DNA of 64,000 nucleotides from Tridacna crocea (GCA_943736015.1 OX031061.1:56488192-56552191), one strand, 5' to 3'. Counted from the first letter of the stretch, positions 1 to 10,786 are shown. Numbers and translations are program-made. Notes: generated by a model from the letters alone, not told the origin.

Positions 1-371
1 TCTCAAAAACATGTCAAAATAGAGAAAATATTCCCGCAACAAAACTGCATCAAAGACCAAATCTTAACCTAAGCATGCAATGTACAACTTTTAGTCATGT
101 TGTGGATTATGTAAATTCAAGACTGCAAGGTGGTGGGATATGCTCCTGGATCTTAAAGGTGGGTATTTAGATTTTTCGCAGGGTTAACTGTACTTAACTT
201 TTTTTTTCATTCCTTAAGATTTCTATTTTATTTTTTCTCAGAAACTTTTAGATATTTTTCGCTGACAGTGCATTTTAAAAATAGACTGTACAGAAGGGAG
301 CTCAGATCTTCGCCGTATCAAGTCTCGTTTTATTTTGTGAAAATGACTGAATCGTAAGGGTTAACTTTCAC
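1..371. other. No gene seen; contains a family J end fragment
   Basis: AT-rich sequence with no supportable gene. Positions 150-180 read TTAAAGGTGGGTATTTAGAT, which is the reverse complement of the right end of the J elements at 21146, 24447 and 56157, so a truncated J copy in reverse orientation is likely here. Confidence 0.4.
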
Positions 372-600
372 TTAACCCATTGCCACACATTCCCTACTTT
401 TGACGCCCCTGAGGAAGAAGCCTTTTGAAAACACTGTAGGAAAAGGAGAAAATGCTGGTAACCAGCATTTTCTCCTTTTCCCACAGTGTTTTCTACCCTT
501 CCCAGAACAAATTTCAATTTTTCAGTCACCTTTATTTTGTTGTCTGCAAATGCTTTCAATTTCAACTAGTCTAAAATATTGTCGTTTGGTAATGAGTTAA
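372..600 (+). mobile_element. TTAA-flanked foldback MITE, family A
   Basis: Intact 229 bp copy. It begins TTAACCCATTGCCACAC and ends GTAATGAGTTAA, so TTAA lies at both edges. The centre is a near-perfect hairpin, GGAGAAAATGCTGGTAACC followed by its complement. The long arm on the right carries the family word GTCTGCAAATGC. It is non-coding; the open frames across it are artefacts of the hairpin. Confidence 0.9.
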
Positions 601-1262
601 GTCACACACGAACTTTGCATACGCAAATTTTGTAAGAAAAAATGCATAAATCTACATAGTGAAGTTAAAGATGCCGCTGTGTACTATTGGTATTCATTCG
701 ATCTATTTTGCAATTAAAGGTTTAAAAACTTGATTATTATTTTGCATTGAACAGAACTCATACTATAACAAACGTTTCTTCAAAAAGTTATACAATCGTG
801 ATAGTAAATTTTGTAAAAGTATGTAAAGAGGATGGTCGAAAGTGTGATAGGATGGCAGTAAACTTTTGAGTAAACTATTTTGAATCTTTCAATGTAAGTA
901 TTGATCAAAAGTAGGTATTAAATGCTTTTCAATTCAATATTTGGCAATGAAAGATATCACATATTTTTGTACTATATGTAAACTGTTTGATACAAACAGA
1001 TTTAAAGTTCCTGACCCCATATATCAAAGGATGAAACAGTTTTAAATGGTCACTGGTTATCGCTCCGTATTACTTATGAATGAACAATGAACAATGGATA
1101 TTTTATTCGCTGCATCACGTGATACGGTCCTATCAGTATTCGGACCGCTTTGATCCTAACCGTAATGTCGTATATCAGCCCCGAAAACAACGTAAAGTAT
1201 GAATGAATTGAAAGAGTAAAATACGGAACTGTTTTATTACTTGTAAAGGATTGGACTGCACT
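601..1262. other. No feature recognised
   Basis: About 660 bp of AT-rich sequence. I see no coding signal, no tandem repeat and no match to the other repeat families of this window. Confidence 0.4.
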
Positions 1263-1267
1263 CTATC

Positions 1268-1512
1268 TGACATGAAAAAAAAAACAGAAAAAAATTTAAA
1301 TAGTATTTTTAAATTTTATCCTCCTAAATAACTAAATCGAAATTTTAATTTCAATATTAAAAACCCCAATATTGCCATATTAAAGTTATTTCTTGGGGAA
1401 TTATATCTCCTTGTCGGACAGTGTAGATCCAAGATCAGACTGCACGTTCTGTGCAGTCTGATCTTGATCTACACTGTCCGCATAAGGTCAGTGAATCGCG
1501 CCTAGAAGCCTA
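1268..1512 (+). repeat. Family F, long form with palindrome
   Basis: The core at 1415-1485 is a palindrome (GTGTAGATCCAAGATCAGAC / GTCTGATCTTGATCTACAC). The copy at 49195-49402 shares not only this core but also about 130 bp of left flank (ATCCT..TAAATAA..TAAA) and a right tail reading GGTCAG.GA.TCGCG, so the repeated unit is longer than the hairpin. Confidence 0.65.
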
Positions 1513-1604
1513 AGGGTTTAGATTGAAAGGTACAAAAAGGATCCATTTTATTTGACATCAGTTTACAACCTTCACCTACAACAACATCAACAGTTCATGC
1601 TTAT

Positions 1605-1680
1605 AGGTGGAGTGTGTAGATAGAGATTAGACTGCACGAACCAGGCAGTCTGATCTCCGATTTACATTGTTTGCCACCTG
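1605..1680. repeat. Family F palindrome, short copy
   Basis: GTGTAGATAGAGATTAGACTGC is answered by GCAGTCTGATCTCCGATTTACA. The arms are imperfect and it is recognisable only by comparison with 1415-1485. Confidence 0.5.
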
Positions 1681-1892
1681 ATTTTTACACATGTAAACAG
1701 ACCCACCGTTTTGAATGAGATTGTTATATACATAAGACTCGAAAAAAGACGACTCTGCCTACTTGATGGCGAAAGAGTCAAGAGTTTATTTATGCTGAAA
1801 ACAGATGTAGCATATTTGAACCTTAAAATTCTATGGTGTTTATCATTCGAGCACTAAATATCACGAATTTTACAGTGTTAACCCAGAGTTCC

Positions 1893-2079
1893 CGATAAGA
1901 GGGAGTGATTATATTCTAAATCCATTATTTCTCGACTAAACCATATGTTGAGGGTACTCATCATAATTGTCTCATCGAGATGATTCTAATGAGTACCCAA
2001 AGCATAGGGCTTAGTGGAGAATAATTTTTATTGTTAATTTTGAAATCAAAATTACTCCCTCTGTTTGGAGCTCTGTAAA
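1893..2079 (+). mobile_element. Hairpin MITE, family I
   Basis: Terminal inverted repeats GAGGGAGTGAT... / ...ATTACTCCCTC enclose a second inner palindrome around AGTACTC..GAGACGATT..GAGTACCC. A matching copy lies at 35412-35597, where the inner stem is better preserved. It is non-coding. Confidence 0.7.
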
Positions 2080-2109
2080 CATATTGTCTACTTCATGTAT
2101 AAGACAACA

Positions 2110-4625
2110 CTAAACAACGGCCAGCTCAACAGCAAAAATACATATATAATGCAAAATCAAAGTCCGTTGACCCAGCTCGACATTCCAGCACAACCACCAA
2201 CTCGAGAGAAAAACACTTATACATATGTTTCGCTCAATGTCCGTTGAGCCAGCTCGACATTCCAGCTCAACCACCAGCTCAACAGGAAAAAAAAAAAACA
2301 TAAACATATTTTTGATCAATGTCAATTGAGCCAGCTCGACATTCCAGCTCAACGGCCAGCTCAACACCAGCCTTGTTGAGCCAGCTCGACAATCCAGCTC
2401 AACAGCAAAAATACATATATATGTCAAAATCAAAGTCCGTTGAGCCAGCTCGACATTCCAGCTCAACCACCAGCTCAACAGGAAAAAAAAAACATAAACA
2501 TATTTTTGATCAATGTCAATTGAGCCAGCTCGACATTCCAGCTCAACGGCCAGCTCAACACCAGCCTTGTTGAGCCAGCTCGACAATCCAGCTCAACTAA
2601 CAGCTCAACAGCAAAAATACATATATATGTCAAAATCAAAGTCCGTTGAGCCAGCTCGACATTCCAGCTCATCTGCCAGCTCAACAGTAAAAACACTTAT
2701 ACATATGCTTCGATCATTGTCAATTGAGCCAGCTCGACATTCCAGCTCAACAACTAGCTCAACGGCAAAAATACATATATATCAAAATCAAAGTCTGGTG
2801 AGCCAGCTCAACAGTAAAAATACTTATATATATGTTTCAATCAATGTCGCTTGAGTCAGCTCGACATTCCAGTTCAACGGCCAGCTCAACAGTAAAAATA
2901 CCCGTACATATGTTTTGATCAATGTCCGTTGAGCCAGCTCAACCACCAGCTCAACAGCAAGAAATATATATATGTCGAAACCAAAGTCCGTTGAGCCATC
3001 TTGACATTCCAGCTCAACCACCAGCTCAACAGTAAAAATACATATATATGTCAAAATCAACGGACTTTGATACTTATACATATGTTTCGATCAAAGTCCG
3101 TTGAGCCAGCTCGACATTCCAGTTCAACCGCCAGCTCAATAGTAAAAATACTTATATATTTATTGCAATCAAAGTCCGTTGAGCAAGCTCAACATTCCAG
3201 CTCAACCGCCAGCTCAACAGTAAAAATACTTATACATACATTTCGATCAATATCCGTTTAGCCTGCTTGACATTCTAGCTCAACGGCCAGCTCAACAGCA
3301 AAAATACATTATATATGTCAAAATCAAAATCCGTTGAGCGAGCTCGACATTCCAGCTCAACCGCCAGCTCAACAGCAAAAATACATATTTATGTCAAAAT
3401 CAAAGCTGACCGTTGTGCTGGAATGTCGAGCTGGCTCAACGGACTTTGATCGAAACATATGTATAAGTATTTTTACTGCTGAGCTGGCGGTTGAGCTGGA
3501 ATGTCGAGCTGGCTCAACGGACTTTGAATTTGACACATATATGTATTTTTTCTGTTGAGCTGGAAGTTGAGCTGAAATGTCGACCTTGCTCAACGGACAT
3601 GGATCGAAAGATATGTATAAGTATTTTACTATTGAGCTGGCGGTTGAGCTGGAATGTCGAGCTGGCTCAACGGACTTTGAATTTGACACATATATGTATT
3701 TTTTCTGATGAGCTGGAAGTTGAGCTGAAATGTCGACCTTGCTCAACGGACATTGATCGAAAGATATGTATAAGTATTTTTACTATTGAGCTGGCGTTGA
3801 GCTTGAATGTCGAGCTGGCTCAATAGACTTTGATTTTGACATTTTTATGTATTTTTGCTGTTGAGCTGGCGGTTGAGTTAGAATGTCGAGCTGGCTCAAC
3901 GGACATTGATCGAAAGATATGTATAAGTATTTTTACTATTGAGCTGGCGGTTGAGCTTGAATGTCGTGTTGGCTCAACGGAGTTTGATTTTGACATATAT
4001 ATGTATTTTTGCTGTTGAGCTGGCGGTTGAGCTGGAATGTCGAGCTGGCTCAACGGACTTTGATTTTGACATATATATGTATTTTTGCTGTTGAGCTGGC
4101 TGTTGAGCTGGAATGTCGAGCTGGCTCAACGGACATTGATCAAAACATATATATAAGTATTTTTACTGTTGAGCTGGCGGTTGAGCTGAATTTCGAGCTG
4201 GCTCAACAGACAGTGATCGAAATATATGTATAAGTATTTGATGATGAGCTGGCGGTAGAGCTGGAATGTCTAACTGGCTCAACGGTCTTTGATTTTGACA
4301 TATATATGTATATTTGCTGTTTAGCTGGCTGTTGAGCTGGAATGTGGAGCTTGTTCAACGGACATTGGTCGAAAGATATGTATAAGCATTTTTACTATTG
4401 AGCTGGCGGCTGAGCTGGAATGTCGAGCTGGGTCAACGGACTTTGATTTTGCATTATATATGTATTTTTGCTGTTGAGCTGGCCGTTGAGCTGGAATGTC
4501 GAGCTGGGTCAACGGACTTTGATTTTGCATTATATATGTATTTTTGCTGTTGAGCTGGCCGTTGAGCTGGAATGTCGAGCTGGCTCAATTAGGCTGGTGT
4601 TGAGCTGAATGTCGATTACTGAGCG
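2110..4625. repeat. Giant inverted minisatellite, family H
   Basis: Tandem units of roughly 75-85 bp (some about 50 bp) read GTTGAGCCAGCTCGACATTC, then CAGCTCAAC..CAGCTCAACAG, then an A/T-rich spacer with ACATATATATG. Units run in one direction to about 3403 and as their reverse complement from there to about 4625, giving two arms of about 1.2 kb. Some multi-unit blocks are themselves duplicated (2317-2405 against 2513-2600; 4434-4500 against 4500-4570). Open frames on both strands (VELECRAGSTD type) are products of the repeat, not genes. Confidence 0.93.
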
Positions 4626-4896
4626 TTGAGCCAACTTCACGGACCCAACCAAACTGTGGTTGTTAGATTGGATATGTTACACGGTACCGGTAACATGGAA
4701 AAGGACATTGTATTGTAGCAAAGATTAACGATCACACTGCGTTGAATATGCGTTCCAATCTTTGATATTGATATACACTTTTCATTCTGAGTCTGAAATA
4801 AATGAAGTGTTCATAAAGTTACTTTGGATTTACAGCTGACCTAACCAACCTATACTCTTTACCAAACAATCTCGTGTCGTGACGAACCTGTTTAAT
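4626..4896. other. No feature recognised
   Basis: Unique-looking sequence between the minisatellite and a chimeric MITE. No coding signal was seen. Confidence 0.35.
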
Positions 4897-5100
4897 TAAC
4901 CCATTACCACGCAATCCCTACTTTTGACGCCCCTGAGTAAGAAGCCTTTAGAAAACATAGTGGGAAAAGGAGAAAATTCACATAGCAACAGAACTTCTGA
5001 TTGGCTAAACCATTTGGTTAAGTCAATCAGAAGTTCTGTTACTTTCACAGTCAGAAAGCCTTGAAGATTAAGAAACGAATGTTCTTAGATCTTAGTGAGT
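4897..5100. mobile_element. Chimera of half an A element and half a B element
   Basis: 4897-4978 is the left arm of family A, from TTAACCCATTACCAC to GGGAAAAGGAGAAAAT. It stops before the loop and runs straight into the inner hairpin and right half of family B (CAGAACTTCTGATTGGCTAA and its complement). The B right end is degraded. A template switch or deletion between adjacent elements would explain the join. Confidence 0.65.
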
Positions 5101-5498
5101 ACGAACCGTGAACGCCCTACGTTTTGTTTTGACTATTTGGTGGTCCCTCTCCCCACTTTTACATTTCGTTTTACCATACAACACATGGACCAACTCAAGC
5201 ATTATAAAGCAGTCCCAAACCGGGTTTGAAATATCATTGACAGGCATTCAAACAAACGACACAGTGAATAGCTATGACCCTTTTTTCTCAATAGACGACC
5301 TTGAGAATGACCTCCGACCTTTAGCGATATAATACAAATAGTGTTCATTCATTTATTCCGAGACGCTTCGTTCATTAATGAAAAGCAGTGTCACAAAAAA
5401 CATATATTGTAAGGTTAATTTGTTATCTTATTTTATAGTAAATGAGACAGCCGTTCACCGTGTCGTCAATCATTATTAATTAACCCTGCATGAAAGCT
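5101..5498. other. Single-copy-looking stretch, no gene called
   Basis: A frame open for about 75 codons (5108-5335, + strand) has a hydrophobic start (LRFVLTIWWSLS) but no ATG. Its first bases lie in the degraded B end, and no splice donor was found in a phase that would suit the sclerostin-like exon. I do not call it a gene. Confidence 0.3.
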
Positions 5499-5723
5499 TT
5501 AACCCATTACCACACAATCCCTACTTTTGACGACCCTGAGAAAGAAGCCTTTAGAAAACATCGTGGGAAAAGGAGAAAATGCCGGTAACCAGCATTTTCT
5601 CCTTTTCCCACAATGTTTTCTACCCCAAACAAAACGAATTTCAAATTTTCAGTCACTTTTATTTTGTCGTCTGCAAATAATATTTGGAAAAACCTAAAAT
5701 ATTGTCGTTTGGTAAACAGTTAA
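5499..5723 (+). mobile_element. TTAA-flanked MITE, family A
   Basis: 225 bp copy with TTAA at both edges and a perfect central hairpin (GAGAAAATGCCGGTAACC and complement). The left arm reads CCCATTACCACACAATCCC. Confidence 0.9.
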
Positions 5724-5904
5724 AACGTCCCCCTGATACAGTATACCGAGTCAGTTGTCACATTATTATAGAACCATAGAATCCATCTTGTCTGACAACA
5801 AAGTAGATCATGGGATAGACTGGTCCTGGAACATGGATAAGATTGGCCAATGGCAAGAAAATTTCGACCCATGTCAGCCTTCATAAATGTTCAGATTGAT
5901 CTGG
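5724..5904. repeat. Possible old repeat fragment, family X
   Basis: Contains GGTCCTGGAACATGGA and a later TTCGACCCATGTCAGCC, words that recur near 21930-22010, 38090 and 49040-49110 in diverged form. It is an old dispersed repeat at best. Confidence 0.25.
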
Positions 5905-6102
5905 AACTGTATTCACCAACCATTCATAAGAACGTTCTTAGTCTTATTCCTCAGAATTTTGTCAAAGTGAAAGTAACAGAACTTCTGACTGGCTAAACCA
6001 TTCGGTTTAGCCAATCAGAAGTTCTGTTACTATCACAGTCAAAAAATCTTAAAGAAGAAGACAAAGAAGGTTCTCAAGAATGGTTGGTGAATACAGACCC
6101 TT
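5905..6102 (+). mobile_element. Hairpin MITE, family B
   Basis: Terminal inverted repeats CTGTATTCACCAACCATTC / GGTTGGTGAATACAG enclose an inner stem AACTTCTGACTGGCTAAACC with its complement. Full-length copy of about 198 bp, non-coding. Confidence 0.85.
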
Positions 6103-6281
6103 GACCTGGACTTTTTTGCAGATGTATTAAGCAACTTTTTTCACAGAGCATGGCTGTAGGTCCATATCAATCAAATTTGATCTCTCATAACTGTTGTAAA
6201 TACAATCGAAGACCTCCAGAAAGATTTTTATCCGATAGACTTAAAGTAGCATGCCGACAGTATAGATTCAAGACCAGGGTC

Positions 6282-6450
6282 TATATTCACCAACCATTTA
6301 TAGGAACGTTCTTTGTCTTATTCTTCAGAATTTTGTCAATGTAAAAGAAACAGAACGTCTGATTGACTAAACCATTCGATTTTAGCCAATCAGAAGTTCC
6401 GTTACTTTCATAGTTCGGAAATCTTGAAGAGTAAGACGCAACGGAACATT
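6282..6450 (+). mobile_element. Family B copy cut by a C element
   Basis: Begins GGGTCTATATTCACCAACC and keeps the inner stem, but its right end is lost where the C element starts at about 6448. In most B copies a TTAA-like word lies at this place. Confidence 0.7.
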
Positions 6451-6663
6451 CGGACATTTGCGTAAAGTGTCGTCTCGGATCAGCCTGCGCAGTCCGCGCA
6501 GGCTAATCCGAGACGACACTTTACGACTACATTAGATTTTGTGCTACAGTAGACTTGCGCAAAACAGAAAATTATATAAAAACGGAAAGTTTCGTTTCGG
6601 ATTAGCCTTCCCGGACTGCGCAAGCTGATCCAAAAGTGCCCCTTTTCGCGTATTGCAGGCTTT
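6448..6663. mobile_element. Double-hairpin element, family C
   Basis: Starts ATTCGGACATTTGCGTAAAG. The first stem is GTCTCGGATCAGCCTGCGC with its complement through GCAGTCCGCGC. Then come a spacer (TTTTGTGCTACAGTAGACTT) and a second, degraded stem. It ends CCCCTTTTCGCG..TTGCA, matching the C ends at 21788 and 55549. Confidence 0.8.
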
Positions 6664-6761
6664 ATCATAGGAATCAGAAATACAGATCTTGTATTTAGTA
6701 TTTGATGTATCAGGGTGATAGTCCTTCTTCCCCTAGGCTGTTGAGCGCATCTCAAAAACCT

Positions 6762-6812
6762 TTTGATCAAGATCAGACTGCAGTCTTATCTTTAGTCTGC
6801 ATCGTCCAAAAA
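6762..6812. repeat. Family F fragment
   Basis: GATCAAGATCAGACTGCAGT is followed by TCTTTAGTCTGCATCGTCC. It is half of the F palindrome with a decayed second arm. Confidence 0.4.
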
Positions 6813-6916
6813 TTAGATATCCGATCCCCCCACTCCAAAAAAAAAACCCTTCAAAATAGCAAAATTTGAGTTTTTGCTGTCAGCTTAAAAAATTCATTTA
6901 TATAGCAGAATTAGGG

Positions 6917-7142
6917 TTAATTCTTTATCAAACGACAAACTTTTGGACTAGTCCAAATTGAAAGCATTTGCAGACGACAAAATAAGTGACTCCAAATTTG
7001 AAATCTGATTTGGGAAAGGTAGAAAACATTGTGGAAAAAGGAGAAAATGCTGGTTACCAGCATTTTCTCCTCTTTCCCACAATGTTTTCAAAAGCTGTCT
7101 TTCTCAGGGTCGTTAGAAGTCGGGATTGTGTTAAAGAATTAT
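6917..7142 (-). mobile_element. TTAA-flanked MITE, family A
   Basis: The long arm is on the left (AAACGACAAACTTTTGG). The central hairpin reads GGAGAAAATGCTGGTTACC. TTAA is clear on the left; the right edge has drifted. Confidence 0.8.
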
Positions 7143-7412
7143 TGAAATATAAAAAACAAATACAATGAAATAACAGGTTACCGAAGATCAGTGTACCGGG
7201 GTCAGTAAGTCTTCATAATCTGTCAAACCGGCGCTAATCTGACAGACATGGTACTGAATTTTCACAACAAAGTCGTCTGGTTTTCAACATTCATCGTTGA
7301 CATTTTATTTCGTGGCTTAAACCACAATCGAGTCAAAGCGCAGATTGGCGCCCCCTTTTTTTTCATTTGTCTGGTCTATTTTTCAACAGTTCTTTGATGC
7401 ATCGACCTTTTC

Positions 7413-7639
7413 TTAACCCTTCCCTCCATATATACTCGTTTTAACACAATGAAAAAAAAAATTAGGAAAACATTATGAGAAAAGGTGAAATTGCTCAAAA
7501 TGAGCAATTTCACCTTTTCTCACAATGTTTTCTGTGCAATCTATATCTTAAAACCCACTAGTAGCAACATTTCAGTTGTCGTCTGCAGCTTCTTTGAATT
7601 TGGAACGGTCTCAAAATGGTGTATTGGGTAATGGGTTAA
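7413..7639 (+). mobile_element. Family A, subtype A2
   Basis: 227 bp copy with TTAA at both edges. The hairpin differs from the common type: GGTGAAATTGCTC..GAGCAATTTCACC replaces the GGAGAAAATGCTGG stem. Related copies lie at 20812, 24684 and 39264. Confidence 0.85.
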
Positions 7640-7737
7640 AACGATGCATCAGACAACGGGGAAGTTATTAAAACCTCTTTGTTACTTGTTCGGTTCATCA
7701 TTTTTGTCTTTTTTAATATTCTTACACTGAAAATTAA

Positions 7738-8010
7738 ATGTATAGAGGATATTTGGAGGTTTTTTGTGGTGAAAGATCGAAATTTATTTCATCGAGTGAA
7801 CATCATCGGTAATATTTTCCCGAGTGGCGCAGCCATGAGTGAAAATATTACCGATTGTGTTCACGAGGTGAAAGCCACTCGAGAAAATATAACCGATGGT
7901 GTTCACGAGATGAAATAAATTTCGATCTTTCAATTCATTTCACGCTTTTAACTCTGTCTTAGAGGAACTTATCAAAATCCAGTACAGTTCTTTTCCGTTA
8001 TTCCCCAGCC
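7738..8010 (+). mobile_element. Family D, truncated
   Basis: Starts TAGAGGATATTTGG, then GGTGAAAGATCGAAATTTAT and the GGTAATATTTTCCCGAGTGG palindrome. The body is cut at about 8010, after TCCAGTACAGTTCTTTTCCG. Confidence 0.75.
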
Positions 8011-8095
8011 AGTTTACTGAGCTTTGCGAGCCAGTAACTACATTACAACATGAAGTCAAAGAATACAATGTTCTTAAGTGAAAAATGAACGGACG

Positions 8096-8548
8096 TTATT
8101 TCATGCTTTCCGGTATAGAATATCGAGAAATGGTAGTGAAAATATTTTTCGATATTGCATTGGTACCACCAATGAAAATACCGATTTTCATGTTCTTGTT
8201 GCCTAGGTTAATTGTGCGCGCCTCCCAACCAGATGGAAATATGACGTCATTTACCTTATATTTCTCTCGCTTGACGTAATATTGTAATGCGTTGCTCTGC
8301 GGGAGGGGTACGCCATGGGGAATAACGGAAAAGAACTGTACTGGATTTTGATAAAGATCCTCCCAGAAAGGGTTAAAAGCATGAAATAAATAGAATATTT
8401 GTTGTTTTGAATATTACCGATGGTGTTTTTGTGAACACCATCGGTAATATTTTCACGAGTGGCTGCGCCACTCATGAAAGTATTACCGATGGTATCCACT
8501 CGATGAAATAAATTTCGATCTTTCACAGAAAAAAAACCCTCTATATAC
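8096..8548 (-). mobile_element. Family D element
   Basis: Reverse-orientation copy. It starts TTATTTCATGCTTTCCGG, carries AAATATGACGTCATTTACC and TTGACGTAATATTGTAATGC, and ends with the palindrome (GTAATATTTTCACGAGTGGC and complement) and CCTCTATA. It faces the truncated D copy at 7738. Confidence 0.85.
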
Positions 8549-8649
8549 TCCTGCAAAAGGGGGCATAATTTACCTCCATGATGTATTAGAACAAATAAGT
8601 CATCACACAATTACAGTTTAATATGAACAACCCACTGAATATTGAAATA

Positions 8650-8783
8650 GAACGGTCTTCTGACAGGCAAAGAATTGAAAAAGTAGCAAAAGGTTTACCA
8701 GCATTTTCTCCAATTTCCACAATGTTTTCTGAAGGCTTCTTTCTCAAACTCTTTAAAACTCCGAATTGTGTGGTAAAGGATTT
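8650..8783 (-). mobile_element. Family A, degenerate
   Basis: Only the right half is clear: TTACCAGCATTTTCTCC through CACAATGTTTTCTGAAGGC to GTGTGGTAAAGGATTTA. The left arm is largely lost. Confidence 0.55.
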
Positions 8784-8909
8784 ACGTTCTACGCGCGTAC
8801 CATGTCTGTTAGAACATAAATCGTCGCTTTTCCATTAATGGATTTTAAACTTTAAATCATCCGATATTCGTATTGAATTTATTTTTGTTTACCTCATTGA
8901 TCGACTTCC

Positions 8910-9113
8910 AGGGCCCGTATTCACCAACCATTCATAAGAACATTCTTGATCTCATTATCCAGAATTTTCTACATTTGTAAGTAGCACAACTTCTGATTGG
9001 CTAAACCGAATGGTTTAGCCAATCAGAAGTTGTGTTACTTACAAATTTAGAACACCTTGGAGAATAAAACTAAGAATATTGTCTTCTCAAGAGTGGTTGG
9101 TGAATACGGGCCC
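8910..9113 (+). mobile_element. Family B, best-preserved copy
   Basis: Nearly perfect outer ends GGGCCCGTATTCACCAACC / GGTTGGTGAATACGGGCCC, and an inner stem CAACTTCTGATTGGCTAAAC with its complement. A good reference copy for the family. Confidence 0.9.
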
Positions 9114-9365
9114 AGGAGTAAATTATAGAAAAAAAAAGAACTTTCTTTCATTACCTCATATGATGTACATGCACCGTCAATGTTTATTTTCCATTTCAAT
9201 TTTCTCGTAAACTCTTCATTTCAACTGTTGTATAAAAATATGTACGTTGGTATCTTGTCTTGTCAAATTCTTTACTTGATTTATAGGACATGCAAGGCTT
9301 GACGGACAGAATAAGTAAAAGTCAGACTGGACAAAAAGCCACTTCGATAATGTCCCATTTTGAAG

Positions 9366-9590
9366 TCTTTACTAAACGACAAAATTCAAGTCTTGTCCGA
9401 TTTGAAAGCGTTTGCAGACGACAAAACACATCCAACCTAAAAACTAAAATTCGTCTTTGGAGTGTAAAAAACATTGTGGGAAATAGAGAAAATACTGGTT
9501 ATCAACATTTTTTTTCTGTTCCCGCTACGTTTTGAAAAAAACTTGTATCTCAGGGCCGAGAAAATACGGGACTATATTGTGAGGAATTTA
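9366..9590 (-). mobile_element. Family A copy
   Basis: From TACTAAACGACAAAATTC to GTGAGGAATTTA. The hairpin is mutated (GAGAAAATACTGGTTATCA), so this is an older insertion. Confidence 0.7.
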
Positions 9591-9855
9591 AAGAAAAATG
9601 CCGGAAATCCAAAGTTCTGTATAAATCTTATATCTTTGTTCAACTTTATTCGCAAGGAAAACGTCCATTTTGATGATAGATCGGCATACAGGCTCAGATT
9701 GTACGAAGGGATGTCGTTCAGTTGTCATTTACATTTTTAATATGAATCAAATACATAGAGGGAAAAAAAAACCTCTCTGTCCTTTGAAGCGTGGTACGCG
9801 GGATTTATACGAAATTCATTGTTCAATAGAATTGACACGGTTTTCTAACTTTCAA
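9591..9855. other. No feature recognised
   Basis: About 260 bp with no coding signal and no repeat that I can place. Confidence 0.3.
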
Positions 9856-10157
9856 ATAAGACTGGTTCGCTGTCAATGACAGCCTTGTAAGAATATGAAT
9901 ATTATAGTGCCACGGTCACCACAAAAGGAGGGGGGGTTGGGGTTTGCCTGTATTTTTCATGTGATTAGACCAAAATGTTATTTAACCCTTTACTAAACAA
10001 TAAGACTGGATCGCTGTCAATGACAGCCTTGTAAGAATATGAATATTATAGTGCCACGGTCACCACAAAAGGAGGGGGGTGGGGAGTGGGGGTGGGGGGG
10101 TTTGCCTGTATTGTTCATGTGATTAGACCGAAATGTTATTTAACCTTTTACCAAACA
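9856..10157. repeat. Tandem duplication of about 144-155 bp
   Basis: Two adjacent copies of ATAAGACTGG.TCGCTGTCA ... GCCACGGTCACCACAAAAGG, a G-rich run, then TGTGATTAGACC.AAATGTT and TTAACC..TTTAC.AAACAAT. The first 20 bp of a family A element belong to each unit, so A was in place before the duplication; only the second unit continues into a whole A copy. The G-run is longer in unit two. Confidence 0.85.
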
Positions 10158-10370
10158 ATCCCTGGTTTTTACGACCCAGAGAAAGAAGCCTTCTGAAAAC
10201 ATTGTGGGAAAAAGGAGAAAATGCTGGTAACCAGCATTTTCTCCTTTTTCCCACAATGTTTTCTACTCTTCTTAGACCAAGTTTTTATTTCTGAGCCACG
10301 TTTATTTTGTTGTCTGCAAATGATTTCAATTCGGAAAGGTCTAAAATTTTGTTGTTTGGTAAGGATTTAA
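10140..10370 (+). mobile_element. Family A copy
   Basis: 231 bp from TTAACCTTTTACCAAACAAT to AAGGATTTAA with an intact central hairpin. First of three A copies in a row. Confidence 0.88.
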
Positions 10371-10566
10371 CTTTTTTACCAGAACGGCCCCGAGTTTCTA
10401 TGACCCCGACAAAGAAGGTTTCGGGAAACATCGTTGGAAATGAAGAAAATGCTGGTAACCAGCATTTTCTCCTTTTCAAGCGATGTTTTCTATACTTTTT
10501 CAAAGATAAATTCTATCGTTTGAGCGATATTATTTGCCGTCTGCAAATCCTTTTAAGATATATAAG
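10371..10566 (+). mobile_element. Family A copy, edges worn
   Basis: Directly adjoins the previous copy. The hairpin GAAAATGCTGGTAACC is intact but the stem flanks differ (CATCGTTGGAAATGAAG / CTTTTCAAGCGATG). The right TTAA is decayed. Confidence 0.7.
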
Positions 10567-10568
10567 TC

Positions 10569-10786
10569 TTAACCCTTTACCAAACGATCCCTGTTTTTTA
10601 CAACCCTTAGATAGAAGCCTATTGAAAACATTGTGGGAAAAGGAGAAAATGCTGGTAACCATGCATTTTCTCCTTTTCTCACAAAGTTTTCTACCCTACT
10701 GGAAACAAATTTTTATTTTTGATTTTCATCTGCATGTGCTTTCAAGTTGGACCAGTCTAAAATTTTGCGGTTTGGTAAAGGGTTAA
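10569..10786 (+). mobile_element. Family A copy
   Basis: 218 bp, TTAACCCTTTACCAAACGAT to TTTGGTAAAGGGTTAA, showing the inverted ends well. The loop has one extra base (GGTAACCATGC). Confidence 0.88.

Noticed and set aside
2110..4625. Many overlapping open frames of 60-158 codons on both strands (VELECRAGSTD type) as a repeat-protein gene
   Set aside because: They exist in both orientations and follow the minisatellite unit and its inversion. There are no splice signals and no codon bias beyond the repeat.
5108..5335. First exon of the sclerostin-like gene (hydrophobic start, about 75 codons)
   Set aside because: There is no ATG, the start lies in a degraded B element, no donor in the needed phase exists before the stop, and it is 31 kb from the exon.
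10307..10786. 159-codon frame as a gene
   Set aside because: It runs through two and a half A elements; the residues around the hairpins ([16 protein letters not shown] type) recur in every A copy.
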